Shown here: piece by piece, positions 8,692 through 18,121 of the stretch | Layout of the letters: each line of letters opens with the position of its first letter | Numbering within the stretch: the first letter of the stretch is position 1 | Source of the DNA: Actinopolymorpha pittospori | GTDB lineage: Bacteria; Actinomycetota; Actinomycetes; Propionibacteriales; Actinopolymorphaceae | Length of the DNA stretch: 64,000 nucleotides | NCBI RefSeq assembly: GCF_014873875.1 | Contig: NZ_JADBEM010000001.1 | Coordinates: 5,704,001 to 5,768,000 of the forward strand | Direction of reading: 5' to 3' | Notes under the pieces: generated by a model | What the model was told of the DNA's origin: nothing | Database searches by the model: none | The model's input: the letters and a program-made list of their open reading frames with translations, nothing else | Position numbers and translations under genes: made by a program

Positions 8692-8739
8692 AACTCAGCA
8701 GCGCCGCAACTCAGCAGCATCGCAACTCCGCAGCACCGC
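8692..8739. repeat. Three 16-bp direct repeats
   Basis: Three consecutive units close to AACTCAGCAGCGCCGC fill the gap just before the nucleotidyltransferase gene. They add length to its 5' leader; no function is apparent. Confidence 0.8.
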
Positions 8740-8767
8740 AACACCTGGCCCGACGTCGGGAGGTCTT

Positions 8768-9607
8768 GTGAGTGAACTGTTCCTCGAGCGGCGGCCCGCT
8801 GCGCTCGATCCGCTGCCGGCCGGCTACCGCACACTGTTCGACCGACTGCTCGCGGTCGTCGAGCCGGACGAACGGATCCGGGCGATGTGGTTGTCCGGAT
8901 CGCTCGCCCGCGGAGTGGCGGACGCGGGTTCGGACCTGGACGTCATCCTCGCGGTCCGCGACGACGACTTCGCTGAGTTCGCGGCGTCCTGGCAGGAGTG
9001 GCTCGCCACGGTCACGCCTACCGTGCTCGCGCGACCACTGCCGCACGCGGCCGGCTGCTTCTACTCGACAACACCGGAGTGCCTGCGCCTGGACGTCATC
9101 ACCGAACCCGTCGCGGGTCTCCCGGACACCCCGCATCGGCGCCGGCTCGTCGTCCTCGACCGTGACGAGCTCGATGCGGTCGTTCCCGATCCCGCGACGC
9201 AGCCCGGGCCGAACCGTGAGCGGATGGCCTCCCTGGTGGAGGAGTTCCTCCGACAGCACGCCATCTTCCCGGCCATGGTGGCGCGCGAGGACTGGCTGTG
9301 CGTGGCCGTCGGCGTGCAGCAGGCGCAGGCGATGCTGTACCAACTCTTCGTCGAGGCCAACCAGCCGCTGCCCCCCATGGGCGTGAAGCAGTGGAGCGCG
9401 AAGCTCACGCCGAGCCAGCGTGCGGTCCTGGAGGGCCTGCCCGGTCCCTCGCCCCAACCCGGGTCCGTGATCCCCGCGATGCGGGCGACCGCGGCGGTGT
9501 GGCGGTCAGAAGGCCGGTCGACCCTGGAGGCCCACGGCGTTGACTGGCCGGCGGAGTTGGACGACGCGGTGGCGCGCCACTGCGACCGCGAACTCGGCGC
9601 CGACTGA
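8768..9607 (+). CDS. Nucleotidyltransferase-domain protein
   Basis: This 279-residue protein has the nucleotidyltransferase motif LSGSLARGVADAGSDLDVIL at about residues 44-63: the GS nucleotide-binding pair and the DxD metal ligands. This fold transfers a nucleoside monophosphate to small molecules such as aminoglycosides, or to proteins or RNA. The GTG at 8768 was chosen because GGGAGG precedes it by five bases; the open frame extends further back without a ribosome site. It stands alone and faces pepN across a shared terminator. A specific substrate cannot be read; aminoglycoside adenylylation is only one option. Confidence 0.8.
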   Translation: MSELFLERRPAALDPLPAGYRTLFDRLLAVVEPDERIRAMWLSGSLARGVADAGSDLDVILAVRDDDFAEFAASWQEWLATVTPTVLARPLPHAAGCFYSTTPECLRLDVITEPVAGLPDTPHRRRLVVLDRDELDAVVPDPATQPGPNRERMASLVEEFLRQHAIFPAMVAREDWLCVAVGVQQAQAMLYQLFVEANQPLPPMGVKQWSAKLTPSQRAVLEGLPGPSPQPGSVIPAMRATAAVWRSEGRSTLEAHGVDWPAELDDAVARHCDRELGAD

Positions 9608-9617
9608 ACGACGCGAA

Positions 9618-9650
9618 ACGCCCCGCCCACTGCGTGAGTGGGCGGGGCGT
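9618..9650. terminator. Bidirectional terminator between the nucleotidyltransferase gene and pepN
   Basis: A 14-bp perfect stem (9618-9631 with 9637-9650) and 5-base loop sit between two convergent stop codons, so it can serve both genes. Confidence 0.85.
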
Positions 9651-9688
9651 CCTCGTCTGGGTCCGCCGATCCGACGGACCGGGTCGCG

Positions 9689-12244
9689 TCAGACCTGTGC
9701 GTCGCGCTCCTGGGCCCGCAGCGCGCGCTCGACGTCGGCGACACCCTCCTCCACCAGGCGGCGGACGGCGGGTACCGGCTGCGTCTTGTCGAGCCAGGCC
9801 CGTACCCGGTCGACGGTGTCCTGGGTCGCGAGCTGGCGGGGGAACAGGCCGATCAGGACGTACTGCGCCATCTCGTTGGCCTTGCGGTCCCACACCCAGC
9901 CGGCGGCGTCGAGGTAACGGTCGACGTAGGGCGCCAGCAGCTCTTCCTGCGCCGGCTGCCAGAAGCCGCGGATCGTCTTGAACTGCGTCTGGTTGGGTAC
10001 GTCGTCGCGGTCGACGGCGACCTCCCAGGCCCGTGCCTTGGCCTCGGCGGACGGCAGCGCCGCGCGGGCGTGCGCCGCCTCCTCCTGACCCTTGATGGTG
10101 CCGTCACGCTCCAGCTCCGCGTCGATCTCGGCGTCGCCGATGGCGCCCAGCCGGGCGAGGTTCTGGACGAGGAGCCAGCGCAGCTCGGCGTCGACGGCAA
10201 GACCCTCGAGGGCGATCGCGCCGTTGAGGATGTCGCTGAGGTAGCCGGCGTGCTCGTCCACGGCGGTCGACGCGAACGAACGCATCAGCGCGAGCTGGTG
10301 GTCACTGCCCGGCTCGGCGTCCTGGGCGAGCGCGAGTACGCCGGCCGCGAAGGCCCGGCGCGTCTCTTCCCGACGCTCGTCCGTGGTGTAGATCTCGACC
10401 GCGGAGGAGGCGGTACGGAGCAGGAGTTGGACGACGTTGATGTCGGGCTCGCTCGCCACTCCGGTGAGGACCAGCGCGATGTAGTCGCGGGCGGCCATCT
10501 CGGCGTCCCGGGCCATGTCCCAGGCCGCGGTCCAGCACTGCGCCCGCGGCAGGGAGTCGGTGAAGTCGCCGACGTGGTTGACCAGCGTCGCGAGCGACCG
10601 CTCGTCGAGGCGGATCTTCGCGTAGGTCAGGTCGTCGTCGTTCAGGAGGACCAGGTCGGGCTGTGCGCGGCCCACCAGGTCAGGCACCTCCGTGCGCTCA
10701 CCCACGACGTCCAGCTCGACCCGGTGGCTGCGGACGAGCTTGCCGTCGACGAGGTCGTAGAGGCCCAGCGCGACTCGGTGGGACCGCAGGGTCGGCTGCT
10801 CCGCGATCGCGGACTGGAGGACGGCGAAGGAGCTGAACTTTCCGTCGGCGTCGAGCTCGAAGTCGGCGCGGAGCGTGTTGACTCCGGCCGTCTCCAGCCA
10901 CTCCTTGCTCCAGGCGTCGAGGTCGCGCCCGCTGGTCTCCTCCAGCGCCTCACGCAGGTCGGCGAGCGTGGCGTTGCGCCATTCGTAGGTCTTGAAGTAG
11001 TGGCGGAGTCCGGCGAAGAACTCCTCCCGCCCGACCCACGAGACGAGCTGCTTGAGCACGCTCGCGCCCTTGGCGTAGGTGATGCCGTCGAAGTTGACCT
11101 CGACGTCCTCGAGGTCACGGATGTCGGCCGAGATCGGGTGGGTGGAGGGAAGCTGGTCCTGGCGGTAGGCCCAGGTCTTGTCGGTGTTGGCGAACGTCGT
11201 CCAGGCGTGCGACCAACGGGTGCGCTCGGACTCGCAGAGCACGCTGGCATAGGTGGCGAAGGACTCGTTCAGCCAGAGGTCGTCCCACCAGCGCATGGTC
11301 ACCAGGTCGCCGAACCACATGTGCGCGAGCTCGTGCAGGATCGTGGTGGCGCGGGACTCGTAGTAGGCGTCGGTCACCCGGCTACGGAAGATGTACTCGT
11401 CGCGGAGCGTCACGCAGCCCGCGTTCTCCATCGCGCCCATGTTGTATTCGGGCACGAACAGCTGGTCGTACTTCGCGAACGGGTACGGATAGTCGAAGAG
11501 CTCCTCGAAGAACGCGAACCCGCGCTTCGTGACGTCGATGATCTCCTCGGCGTCGAGGTGCTCGGCGATCGAACGCCGGCAGAAGACGCCCAGCGGGATC
11601 TCGGCGTCGCGGCCGGCGTAGCTGTCCCTGACCACGTGGTAGGGCCCGGCGACGAGCGCGGTGATGTAGGTCGAGATCCTCGGCGTCGGCTCGAACCGCC
11701 AGACCGCCACACCCTCCCGCAGCGGCTCCGGCTCCGGGGTGGGGGAGTTGGAGACGACCTGCCAGTCGGCGGGTCCGGTGACGGTGAGCTGGAAGGTGCC
11801 CTTGAGGTCGGGCTGCTCGAACGTCGCGAACATCCGCCGGGCGTCCGGCACCTCGAACTGCGTGTAGAGGTAGGCCTGCTGGTCGACCGGGTCGAAGAAC
11901 CGGTGCAGCCCCTCGCCGGTGTTCATGTACGCCGCGTCGGCGACGATGCGCACCTCGTTGTCGGCGGCGACATCGGAAAGCGCGATGCGGGCGCCGTCGT
12001 AGACCTCGCTCGGGTCGAGGGAGCGGCCGTTGAGGGTCACCTCGCGTACGCGCGGAGCGATCAGGTCGACGAAGGTGCTCGCGCCCGGCTCGGTACTGGT
12101 GAACCGGATCACGGTGGTCGATGAGAACGTCTTGGCCTGCTGGTCGATGGCTGAGGTCAGGTCGAGGTTGACGTCGTACCCGTCGACCGACAGGAGGCGG
12201 GCCCGCTCACGGGCCTCGTCGCGAGTGAGGTTGGCGCCTGGCAT
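9689..12244 (-). CDS. pepN: Aminopeptidase N (M1 metallopeptidase)
   Basis: This cytosolic zinc aminopeptidase removes N-terminal amino acids from peptides in the last steps of protein breakdown. The 851-residue length matches actinobacterial PepN. The exopeptidase motif GAMEN is at about residues 270-274 and the zinc site HELAH is at about 304-308, with the third ligand Glu in WLNESFA about 19 residues later; the C-terminal half is the helical ERAP1-like domain. The frame opens at 12253, but the ATG at 12244 has GGAAGG at the right distance and gives the usual N-terminus MPGANLTRDEARERA. It is monocistronic, with a terminator downstream. Confidence 0.96.
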   Translation of the reverse strand: MPGANLTRDEARERARLLSVDGYDVNLDLTSAIDQQAKTFSSTTVIRFTSTEPGASTFVDLIAPRVREVTLNGRSLDPSEVYDGARIALSDVAADNEVRIVADAAYMNTGEGLHRFFDPVDQQAYLYTQFEVPDARRMFATFEQPDLKGTFQLTVTGPADWQVVSNSPTPEPEPLREGVAVWRFEPTPRISTYITALVAGPYHVVRDSYAGRDAEIPLGVFCRRSIAEHLDAEEIIDVTKRGFAFFEELFDYPYPFAKYDQLFVPEYNMGAMENAGCVTLRDEYIFRSRVTDAYYESRATTILHELAHMWFGDLVTMRWWDDLWLNESFATYASVLCESERTRWSHAWTTFANTDKTWAYRQDQLPSTHPISADIRDLEDVEVNFDGITYAKGASVLKQLVSWVGREEFFAGLRHYFKTYEWRNATLADLREALEETSGRDLDAWSKEWLETAGVNTLRADFELDADGKFSSFAVLQSAIAEQPTLRSHRVALGLYDLVDGKLVRSHRVELDVVGERTEVPDLVGRAQPDLVLLNDDDLTYAKIRLDERSLATLVNHVGDFTDSLPRAQCWTAAWDMARDAEMAARDYIALVLTGVASEPDINVVQLLLRTASSAVEIYTTDERREETRRAFAAGVLALAQDAEPGSDHQLALMRSFASTAVDEHAGYLSDILNGAIALEGLAVDAELRWLLVQNLARLGAIGDAEIDAELERDGTIKGQEEAAHARAALPSAEAKARAWEVAVDRDDVPNQTQFKTIRGFWQPAQEELLAPYVDRYLDAAGWVWDRKANEMAQYVLIGLFPRQLATQDTVDRVRAWLDKTQPVPAVRRLVEEGVADVERALRAQERDAQV

Positions 12245-12626
12245 GGGTGCCATCCTTCCACGCGGTGCAGGTGGTGGGCGAGTGAGTTGGCCGACGGCGC
12301 GGCGACGCCCACCCGGGGCGGGATCCGGGCAAGATCACCGACGCGGGGACGGCATCCGTGCGCCAGCCGCGCCAGGTCCTGGACAAGATCCGTCCCGCGC
12401 CAGTTCCGGTGCCACTCCCGGCGCCAGTCCCGGCGACGTGGGCGGCAGGACACGGAGCGCGACCGAGACCGGGAATGCCGACGGGCTCGGTCGGGTTTCC
12501 CCACTGGGGTCCGTGCGCGGCGGGGGAGTGCCCGGACGACGCTGGAGGTAGCTGTGCCAGCGTTGACCCGATCCTGACTGGTTCTGACGTGAGTCTGTCT
12601 CGAAGTGACGTGACGAAGGAGTGACA
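12245..12626. other. Divergent intergenic region between pepN and the DsbA-like gene
   Basis: About 380 bases with no supported gene. It is rich in short GGCGCCAGTCC-like near-repeats (12385-12440) and must contain the promoters of both flanking genes, but I could not identify convincing boxes. Confidence 0.5.
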
Positions 12627-13256
12627 ATGGCCGACGATCGGGTGGTCGCTGATTTCTGGTTCGACCCGGTGTGCCCCTGGGCTTGGATCACCTCGCGCTG
12701 GATTCTGGAAGTCGAGAAGGTGCGTCCGGTGCAGGTTCGCTGGCACGTGATGAGCCTTGCCGTGTTGAACTCCGGCCGCGACGTGTCCGAGGACTACAAG
12801 AAGTCGATGGACACCGCGTGGGGTCCGGTGCGGATGGCCATCGCCGCCGCACAGCGGGCTGAGGAGGCGGGTGAGGACCCGAGCCCCGTGCTGGGCCGTC
12901 TCTACACCGAGCTGGGCACCAGGTTCCACCACGAGAAGAAGCAGCGCGACCGCGCGACCTACGAGGAGGCGCTGGAGGCCGCCGGCCTGCCCCGCGACCT
13001 CGTCGAGGCCGCCGGTTCCGAGGACTACGACGACGCTCTCCGCAAGAGCCACGCGCAGGGCATGGACCAGGTGGGCTACGAGGTCGGTACGCCGGTGATC
13101 AGCGTGCTGGGTTCGGCGTTCTTCGGACCGGTCGTCTCGCCGATCCCACGCGGTGAGGACGCCGGCAAGCTCTGGGACGGCGTAGTCCTCGTCGCCCAGA
13201 CCGACGGTTTCTTCGAGCTCAAGCGGAGTCGGACCCGCGGCCCGGACTTCGACTGA
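12627..13256 (+). CDS. DsbA-family protein of the mycothiol-dependent nitroreductase (Rv2466c) type
   Basis: This 209-residue thioredoxin-fold protein resembles mycobacterial Rv2466c, which uses mycothiol to reduce substrates. The active-site region reads FDPVCPWAWITSRW near residues 11-24, so only the first cysteine of the Cys-X-X-Cys pair is present. A monothiol site would favour a mycothiol-adduct mechanism over dithiol exchange. A cis-Pro loop is visible at GTPVIS. The ATG at 12627 is preceded by AAGGAG; a GTG two codons earlier is less likely. The protein is probably cytosolic, in redox or xenobiotic defence. The physiological substrate is unknown. Confidence 0.85.
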   Translation: MADDRVVADFWFDPVCPWAWITSRWILEVEKVRPVQVRWHVMSLAVLNSGRDVSEDYKKSMDTAWGPVRMAIAAAQRAEEAGEDPSPVLGRLYTELGTRFHHEKKQRDRATYEEALEAAGLPRDLVEAAGSEDYDDALRKSHAQGMDQVGYEVGTPVISVLGSAFFGPVVSPIPRGEDAGKLWDGVVLVAQTDGFFELKRSRTRGPDFD

Positions 13257-13270
13257 GCAGGAGCCCGTGA

Positions 13271-13302
13271 CGAGGCCCCGGGGAGTGATCCCCGGGGCCT
13301 CG
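13271..13302. terminator. Terminator after the DsbA-like gene
   Basis: A perfect 14-bp stem (13271-13284 with 13289-13302) and GTGA loop, 15 bases past the stop. It also lies downstream of the convergent M36 peptidase gene. Confidence 0.85.
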
Positions 13303-13376
13303 TGCGTGGTGCCTCCCGGGACCTCGGGCGATCGAGCGCAGCCAGGGCCCCGGGAGCGTTCATGGCGGAGGAGCCA

Positions 13377-16300
13377 TCAGTCCCACACCGCCGAGGAGGT
13401 GGGAGCCCGCCGACTCCGGGCGTCGCTGCCGTAGACCATCAGCTCGGCCAGGGCGACTCTGCCGACCTGGGCCGAGGTGTGGCAGTCGGAGGTCGCGAGC
13501 GGGTCCGACTCCTGTTCGCCCTGGTAGACCGGGTTGCCCGTGCACTGGGTGTCGAGGACGACCAGGCGGAGGTGGGTGGCCCTGGTGTCGGGTATGTCGA
13601 AGTCGCGGAACGTCAGGTCGGTCGTCACGGGCCACGGGCGGGTGGCGGGGAAGGCGCGCGGGGGCGAGGTGAAGGTCCGGTGCCAGCGCCCTCGCGGTTG
13701 GTCGCACGGCGCGTCCGCCCGGGTGGTGCAGGTCTCGACGGCGAACCCCCGCAGCGCGGCGAACCGGTCGGCGGTGACCGCGCTGATCCGCACGGAGCGT
13801 ACCCACCGGGGCGCGGTTCCGGCCAGGTCGACCGTGACCGTGGTTCCACGTGCGTTCGGCGTCCGTCCGGCGACCGACCAGCCGGTGCTCTCGTGGTCGT
13901 CGAGGACGGCGGCCCGCTGCGGGCCTGAACCGGCGACCTGAGGGCCCGCGCGTTCGACGATCCGCGCGCCGTTGCTGCGCGAGGCGAGGTTGCGGCTCAG
14001 GAAGAGCGTGAGGTAGCGGGTGCGGTAGCTCGCGACCGAGACGCTCGCGCGGCCCATCCCGAAGCCGGGGGCGCTCCAGGTGAGCTCGTACCGGCCGGGG
14101 AGTAAGCGCATCGTGTCATCCAGCGGCGTGGCCGGATCGGTGTCGGCGATCGGTGTCGAGGGGTCGGCGAAGCGGCCCACGTAGATCCTGGCGTTGGCGA
14201 TCGGGTGCCCGAGCGGTCGCGAGATCACCCCGATCGCGAGCCGGCCGTGCGCCCGGGACGACCGGACGAACTCGGGCACCGTGAAGTCCGGTTGCCCGCG
14301 TCGGCTGCCCACCTGGGGCGTGGCGTGCGCGCCCATGCCCCGGGCCGCGAACACCTCCCACAGGTCCTCGAGGTTGGCGCCACCGAAGCGCAGCCGGTCG
14401 GCGGCGAGCAGCGCGTCGCGGGCATCCAGCATGGAGACGTTGCTCTGCTGGAGCAGCAGCGAGTCGAGGACGAGTTGGATCCAGCGCCGGTTGCCCGGAC
14501 AGCTCGCCGCCGGCAGTGCGCCGTCCGCGCAGCGTCGCTGGAGGTCCGGGTCGCCGGACGGGGCGACGTCGTCGTACTTCTCGACCAGGGCCCGCCGGAC
14601 GTCCCAGTTGACCGCCGCCCAGATCTCGCCGTCGGCGCCGAGTCCGCCCGCGGGGTCGTAGCCGACGTTGCCGTAGTTGAGCGGGTTGGCGTCGAGCCGG
14701 TAGTTGCGGACCCCTCGGGCGCTGTTGCCGGCGACGTACGCACCGATCGTCGGCGCCGTGGTGTCGGCCCGGCCGTCCTCCTCGAGTAGGTACTCAGCCG
14801 CCAGCACGTCCGACCAGCCCTCCGCGACGGCGCGTCCCTGCGCGGAGGTGATGCCGGAGTCGGGACCACCGACGAGGCGGTTCGTCACCGCGTGGGCGTA
14901 CTCGTGTGCGACCACGCTCGCGTCGAAGGCGCCGTCGACGCAGGGGCCGTACCACTGCCCGGCGACGGGTTGGAAGAGATAGTGGTTGGAGACGCCGGGC
15001 AGTCCGTCCTGGAGAGTGACCTGGTTGGCGTCGTTGCGGCCCTGGTACGTCGGATAGCCGCCGCTCACCGCGTCGGCCTGGACGTAGCCGACCTCACGGT
15101 CGCCGTCGAGGCCGCCGGCGCTGCCGTTCTCCTCCTGCAGGTTGTGGCGGTCCTCGGTGAAGCCGAGCCGGTAGGTCCAGTCGTGCAACCGGGTGTGCAG
15201 TGTGAAGACGTTGGCGACCGCCGCGCCGACGTCGTTCCCGCCCGGCTCCAGCACCGAGGTGTCGCAGCGGGAGGTGCGCCACGTGTCCGTGAACCTCACC
15301 GACGGTGCGAGGGACGGTTCCGAGGCCGGGCCGGAGGCGGAGGCCGGGGCGGAGGACGGAGCGAGGGCCGCGGACAGAGGTGGTGCGGGCGAGGTGGCCC
15401 CGGTCGGCGCTCGCGGGCGGGCCGGCCGTGCCATCACGGGTGCGAAGGGGCTGTCCCAGGCCGGGATCGTGTGCGCGGTGTTGTTGTCGGCGGTCCCGTT
15501 GTGGTCCAGGTCCGGCGCCGCGAGGACGCCCGGCACCGCGAGCGCGTCGGAGTCCCCGAGCGCGTGCCACGCCGGAACGGCGGCCTCCGGTTGGACCAGG
15601 ATGCCGCAGCCGGGCAGGCAGGCCGACTCGGTGGCGGGCTCCGCGTCCGGTGGCGCGGCGGCTCCGGATGGCCGCCACAGCGGTCGGCCCGGGCCGAGGA
15701 GATGGTCGACACGGTTGTGGCGGACCAGCACCCTGCCGGTGACGGCGTCCACGAACGACGTCGAGGCCAGCGCGGTGCCGTCCTGGACGTCGACGACGTT
15801 GGCCTCGTAGGCCGGCCGGGCTCCCTGGTGGGGGACGCCGACGCCGACCAGGCGAACCTGCTGGAGTTGGGCCAGTCCGGTGACGCTGAACGTCGTCCAC
15901 TGTCGGGGGTCGGTGGCCGTGGCGACAGGTCCCACCGCCTCCTTGCTCACCGGGCGGCCGGCGGCCGCGGCGGCGGCGAGCCACGCCGTCACAGGGCTCA
16001 GCCGGGCGCGGGCGGGCGTCGGCGCGTCGCCGTAGGCCGAGGAGGTGACGTACACGATCTCGTCGCCGGCGACGGCGACGGTGACGAGTCCTCCGGCGGC
16101 GGCGGGGAGGCCGCCGAAGCGTTCGCGGAACACCACCACGTGCGCACGGCTGCCGGACCCGGGCGCGCTCGAGGGGGCCGCCAGCAGGACGGGTTCGGAG
16201 CGGCTCGCCGCCCCGCCGTCGGTGAGGGCGGCGTCCTGGAGCAGTTCGAGCGAACCGACCCGCGCCTGCGACATCCGGAACAACACCCGGTTCTGCGCCA

Positions 16301-16664
16301 GGAACCGGCGGGCCGCCTGGGCAGGAGATCCGGGGACCCCGGACGCGAGGGGGCCGTCGACGCGGGTCAGGACGGCCGCCGTGCCGAATCTCGTCCAGCG
16401 CACGGTGGCCTCGAGTCGCTCGACCGCCCTGCGTTGGTCGGCGGAGGGGGCCAGCCGACCGTGGCGTACGTCGAAGTCCTCACTCACCCGCGGCCGGTCG
16501 AGGGCCCTGACGACGGAGGGTTCGGCCCCCGCGAACCGGGCGCCGTCCGCACCGTCGGCGGCAGCGATCGGAGCCACCGCGCTCGCGAAGGCGAGCGCGG
16601 GCACGCCGACCACGAAGGCGACCTGCCAGGTCACCCGGGCCACGCGACGCTGCGGTGGGCGCAT
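13377..16664 (-). CDS. Secreted M36-family (fungalysin-like) metallopeptidase
   Basis: This 1095-residue protein is an exported zinc endopeptidase, probably for degrading external protein. It has an N-terminal signal peptide, a propeptide of the FTP/PepSY type (residues about 50-330, typical of zymogens), a region rich in Ala/Pro/Ser near 410-460, then the M36 catalytic domain with HEYAH near residue 586 and the downstream Glu in EGWSDVLAAEYLLEE. The part after about residue 800 contains a carboxypeptidase-regulatory-like beta fold and a C-terminal discoidin-like (F5/8 type C) domain with two cysteine-rich stretches. GGAGGAG precedes the ATG. It has its own AT-rich promoter region and a terminator upstream, so it is not part of the MFS/GH20 operon. 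Confidence 0.92.
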   Translation of the reverse strand: MRPPQRRVARVTWQVAFVVGVPALAFASAVAPIAAADGADGARFAGAEPSVVRALDRPRVSEDFDVRHGRLAPSADQRRAVERLEATVRWTRFGTAAVLTRVDGPLASGVPGSPAQAARRFLAQNRVLFRMSQARVGSLELLQDAALTDGGAASRSEPVLLAAPSSAPGSGSRAHVVVFRERFGGLPAAAGGLVTVAVAGDEIVYVTSSAYGDAPTPARARLSPVTAWLAAAAAAGRPVSKEAVGPVATATDPRQWTTFSVTGLAQLQQVRLVGVGVPHQGARPAYEANVVDVQDGTALASTSFVDAVTGRVLVRHNRVDHLLGPGRPLWRPSGAAAPPDAEPATESACLPGCGILVQPEAAVPAWHALGDSDALAVPGVLAAPDLDHNGTADNNTAHTIPAWDSPFAPVMARPARPRAPTGATSPAPPLSAALAPSSAPASASGPASEPSLAPSVRFTDTWRTSRCDTSVLEPGGNDVGAAVANVFTLHTRLHDWTYRLGFTEDRHNLQEENGSAGGLDGDREVGYVQADAVSGGYPTYQGRNDANQVTLQDGLPGVSNHYLFQPVAGQWYGPCVDGAFDASVVAHEYAHAVTNRLVGGPDSGITSAQGRAVAEGWSDVLAAEYLLEEDGRADTTAPTIGAYVAGNSARGVRNYRLDANPLNYGNVGYDPAGGLGADGEIWAAVNWDVRRALVEKYDDVAPSGDPDLQRRCADGALPAASCPGNRRWIQLVLDSLLLQQSNVSMLDARDALLAADRLRFGGANLEDLWEVFAARGMGAHATPQVGSRRGQPDFTVPEFVRSSRAHGRLAIGVISRPLGHPIANARIYVGRFADPSTPIADTDPATPLDDTMRLLPGRYELTWSAPGFGMGRASVSVASYRTRYLTLFLSRNLASRSNGARIVERAGPQVAGSGPQRAAVLDDHESTGWSVAGRTPNARGTTVTVDLAGTAPRWVRSVRISAVTADRFAALRGFAVETCTTRADAPCDQPRGRWHRTFTSPPRAFPATRPWPVTTDLTFRDFDIPDTRATHLRLVVLDTQCTGNPVYQGEQESDPLATSDCHTSAQVGRVALAELMVYGSDARSRRAPTSSAVWD

Positions 16665-16739
16665 TGCACTCCTCCGTGGAGCGGACCTGGCCGCTCCGTA
16701 TGGGGAAGAGGTGGGTTGCCTACCCGCATGACCGTTTCA

Positions 16740-16799
16740 TGGTGAAGTTACTCAGCGAGACGAAAACACTAGAAAATTTACACAGCGTGACCAAACTGT
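16740..16799 (-). promoter_or_regulatory. AT-rich promoter region of the M36 peptidase gene
   Basis: This is among the most AT-rich stretches in the window, including TGTAAATTTTCTAGTGTTTT on the minus strand, and it lies 75-135 bases upstream of the peptidase start. It is a likely promoter or activator site; exact boxes are not assigned. Confidence 0.4.
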
Positions 16800-16838
16800 G
16801 TCCGTTGGGCTTCGACCAGTCGAAGAAGCCCAACGGAC
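16800..16838 (-). terminator. Terminator of the MFS gene
   Basis: GTCCGTTGGGCTT pairs with AAGCCCAACGGAC (13 bp) around a loop that can itself pair. It lies 21 bases past the stop of the minus-strand MFS gene and before the M36 promoter region. Confidence 0.8.
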
Positions 16839-16858
16839 CGTCGATGATCGTCGGAAGG

Positions 16859-18088
16859 TCAGGGCACGTCCGCTGGTTCGGGACGCACCTCCGGGCGACC
16901 CGCCGGGCCGGCCGCCCGCGCCCGCAGCAGCAGGCCGAGTCCGCCGGCGACGAGCGCGAGGAGGGCCACCGTGCTCAGGGCAGCGGGCAGTCCGATCTGG
17001 TCCGTCAGGAACCCGATGATCGGCGGGCCGGCGAGCATGCCGGTGTTGCCGATCGTGGAGGCCAGCCCGACACCACGCGATCCGCCGATCGCGCCGGCCT
17101 TCGCGATCGCGACGGGGAACATGTTCGCGAGTCCGAGGCCCACGGCCAGCAGCCCCACGAAGGCGAGTGGAAGGCTGCCGGCCCACGCGGTGACGAGGAT
17201 GCCGACCGCGGCGAGCACGGCCCCACCGGTCAGCACCGTCGTCTCGCCGAGACGCATGATCAGCTTGCCGCCGGTGAGGCGGCCGGCCGCGATCGCCACG
17301 GAGTAGACGCCGAAGCCGTACGACGCGACGCCCGCCGCCGCACCGAGTTCCTCGCGCAGGTGGAGTGCACCCCAGTCGCCCACCGCGCCCTCGCCGTACG
17401 CCGTGCACAGGGCGACCACACCCAGCAGGACGACCGCCATCCCGACAGGCGTCCGTCGTCCGTCGGCCGGCTTCCCCTCGTGGGCCCCGGCCTTCGCGAC
17501 CGCGTTGGCCGTGCCGGCCCTCAGCATCGGCGCGGCGAACCCGGCCGTGACGGCGAGGCCGGCCACCGAGATCAGGCCGAGGTGGGCGAAGGTGCCGAGG
17601 TGGGCGGCGAGCAGCCCACCGATCACGGCGCCGATCAGGCCGCCGACACTCCACAGTCCGTGCAGCGGCGACATGATCGCCCGCCCGGTGGCGGTCTCCA
17701 CCTCGACCGCCGCGCTGTTGAGAGCGACGAGCAGAACGCCGTAGATCGCGCCGAACAACAACAGGATGCCGCCCAACTCGACCACGGTCCGGGCGAACGC
17801 CGGCAGGACCAGGCAGGCGCACACGGCGGGGAACGACGCCACCAGCAACCGGCGGGTACCGAAGCGCTCGCACAGTCCACCGGCGAAGTACATCGACACC
17901 GCCGAGCTGAACGTCATGCACAGCAGCGCCAGTCCGAGCGCGGTCGCGGAGGCGTCGACCTGGTTCTTGATCTCGGGCACCCGGACGACCCAGCTGGCGA
18001 ACAGCACGCCGTCGGCGGCGAAGAAGACCGTCAGTGGATACAACCGGTTCACCGGCACCGGGCCGGCGCCCCTGCGACTTTGCGGCAC
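16859..18088 (-). CDS. MFS transporter (distal gene of the hexosaminidase operon)
   Basis: This 409-residue permease of the major facilitator superfamily has twelve predicted membrane spans. Recognisable pieces are FASWVVRVPEIKNQV after helix 1, the loop GLCERFGTRRLL between helices 2 and 3, and NSAAVEVE in helix 4. It is a paralogue of the MFS protein at 19801-21198, with which it shares the order of these motifs. It lies 33 bases downstream of the GH20 gene on the same strand and starts at a GTG with GAGGAG six bases before it, so it is probably co-transcribed. It may carry a sugar released by the hexosaminidase, but efflux is equally possible on sequence. Confidence 0.88.
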   Translation of the reverse strand: MPQSRRGAGPVPVNRLYPLTVFFAADGVLFASWVVRVPEIKNQVDASATALGLALLCMTFSSAVSMYFAGGLCERFGTRRLLVASFPAVCACLVLPAFARTVVELGGILLLFGAIYGVLLVALNSAAVEVETATGRAIMSPLHGLWSVGGLIGAVIGGLLAAHLGTFAHLGLISVAGLAVTAGFAAPMLRAGTANAVAKAGAHEGKPADGRRTPVGMAVVLLGVVALCTAYGEGAVGDWGALHLREELGAAAGVASYGFGVYSVAIAAGRLTGGKLIMRLGETTVLTGGAVLAAVGILVTAWAGSLPLAFVGLLAVGLGLANMFPVAIAKAGAIGGSRGVGLASTIGNTGMLAGPPIIGFLTDQIGLPAALSTVALLALVAGGLGLLLRARAAGPAGRPEVRPEPADVP

Positions 18089-18121
18089 AGTGCGCTCCTC
18101 GTGGATGCTGGCTGTGGGATG

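Noticed and set aside
9638..12124. 828-codon plus-strand open frame over pepN
   Set aside because: Antisense to an unmistakable aminopeptidase N with HEXXH and GAMEN. Composition is typical of a shadow frame.
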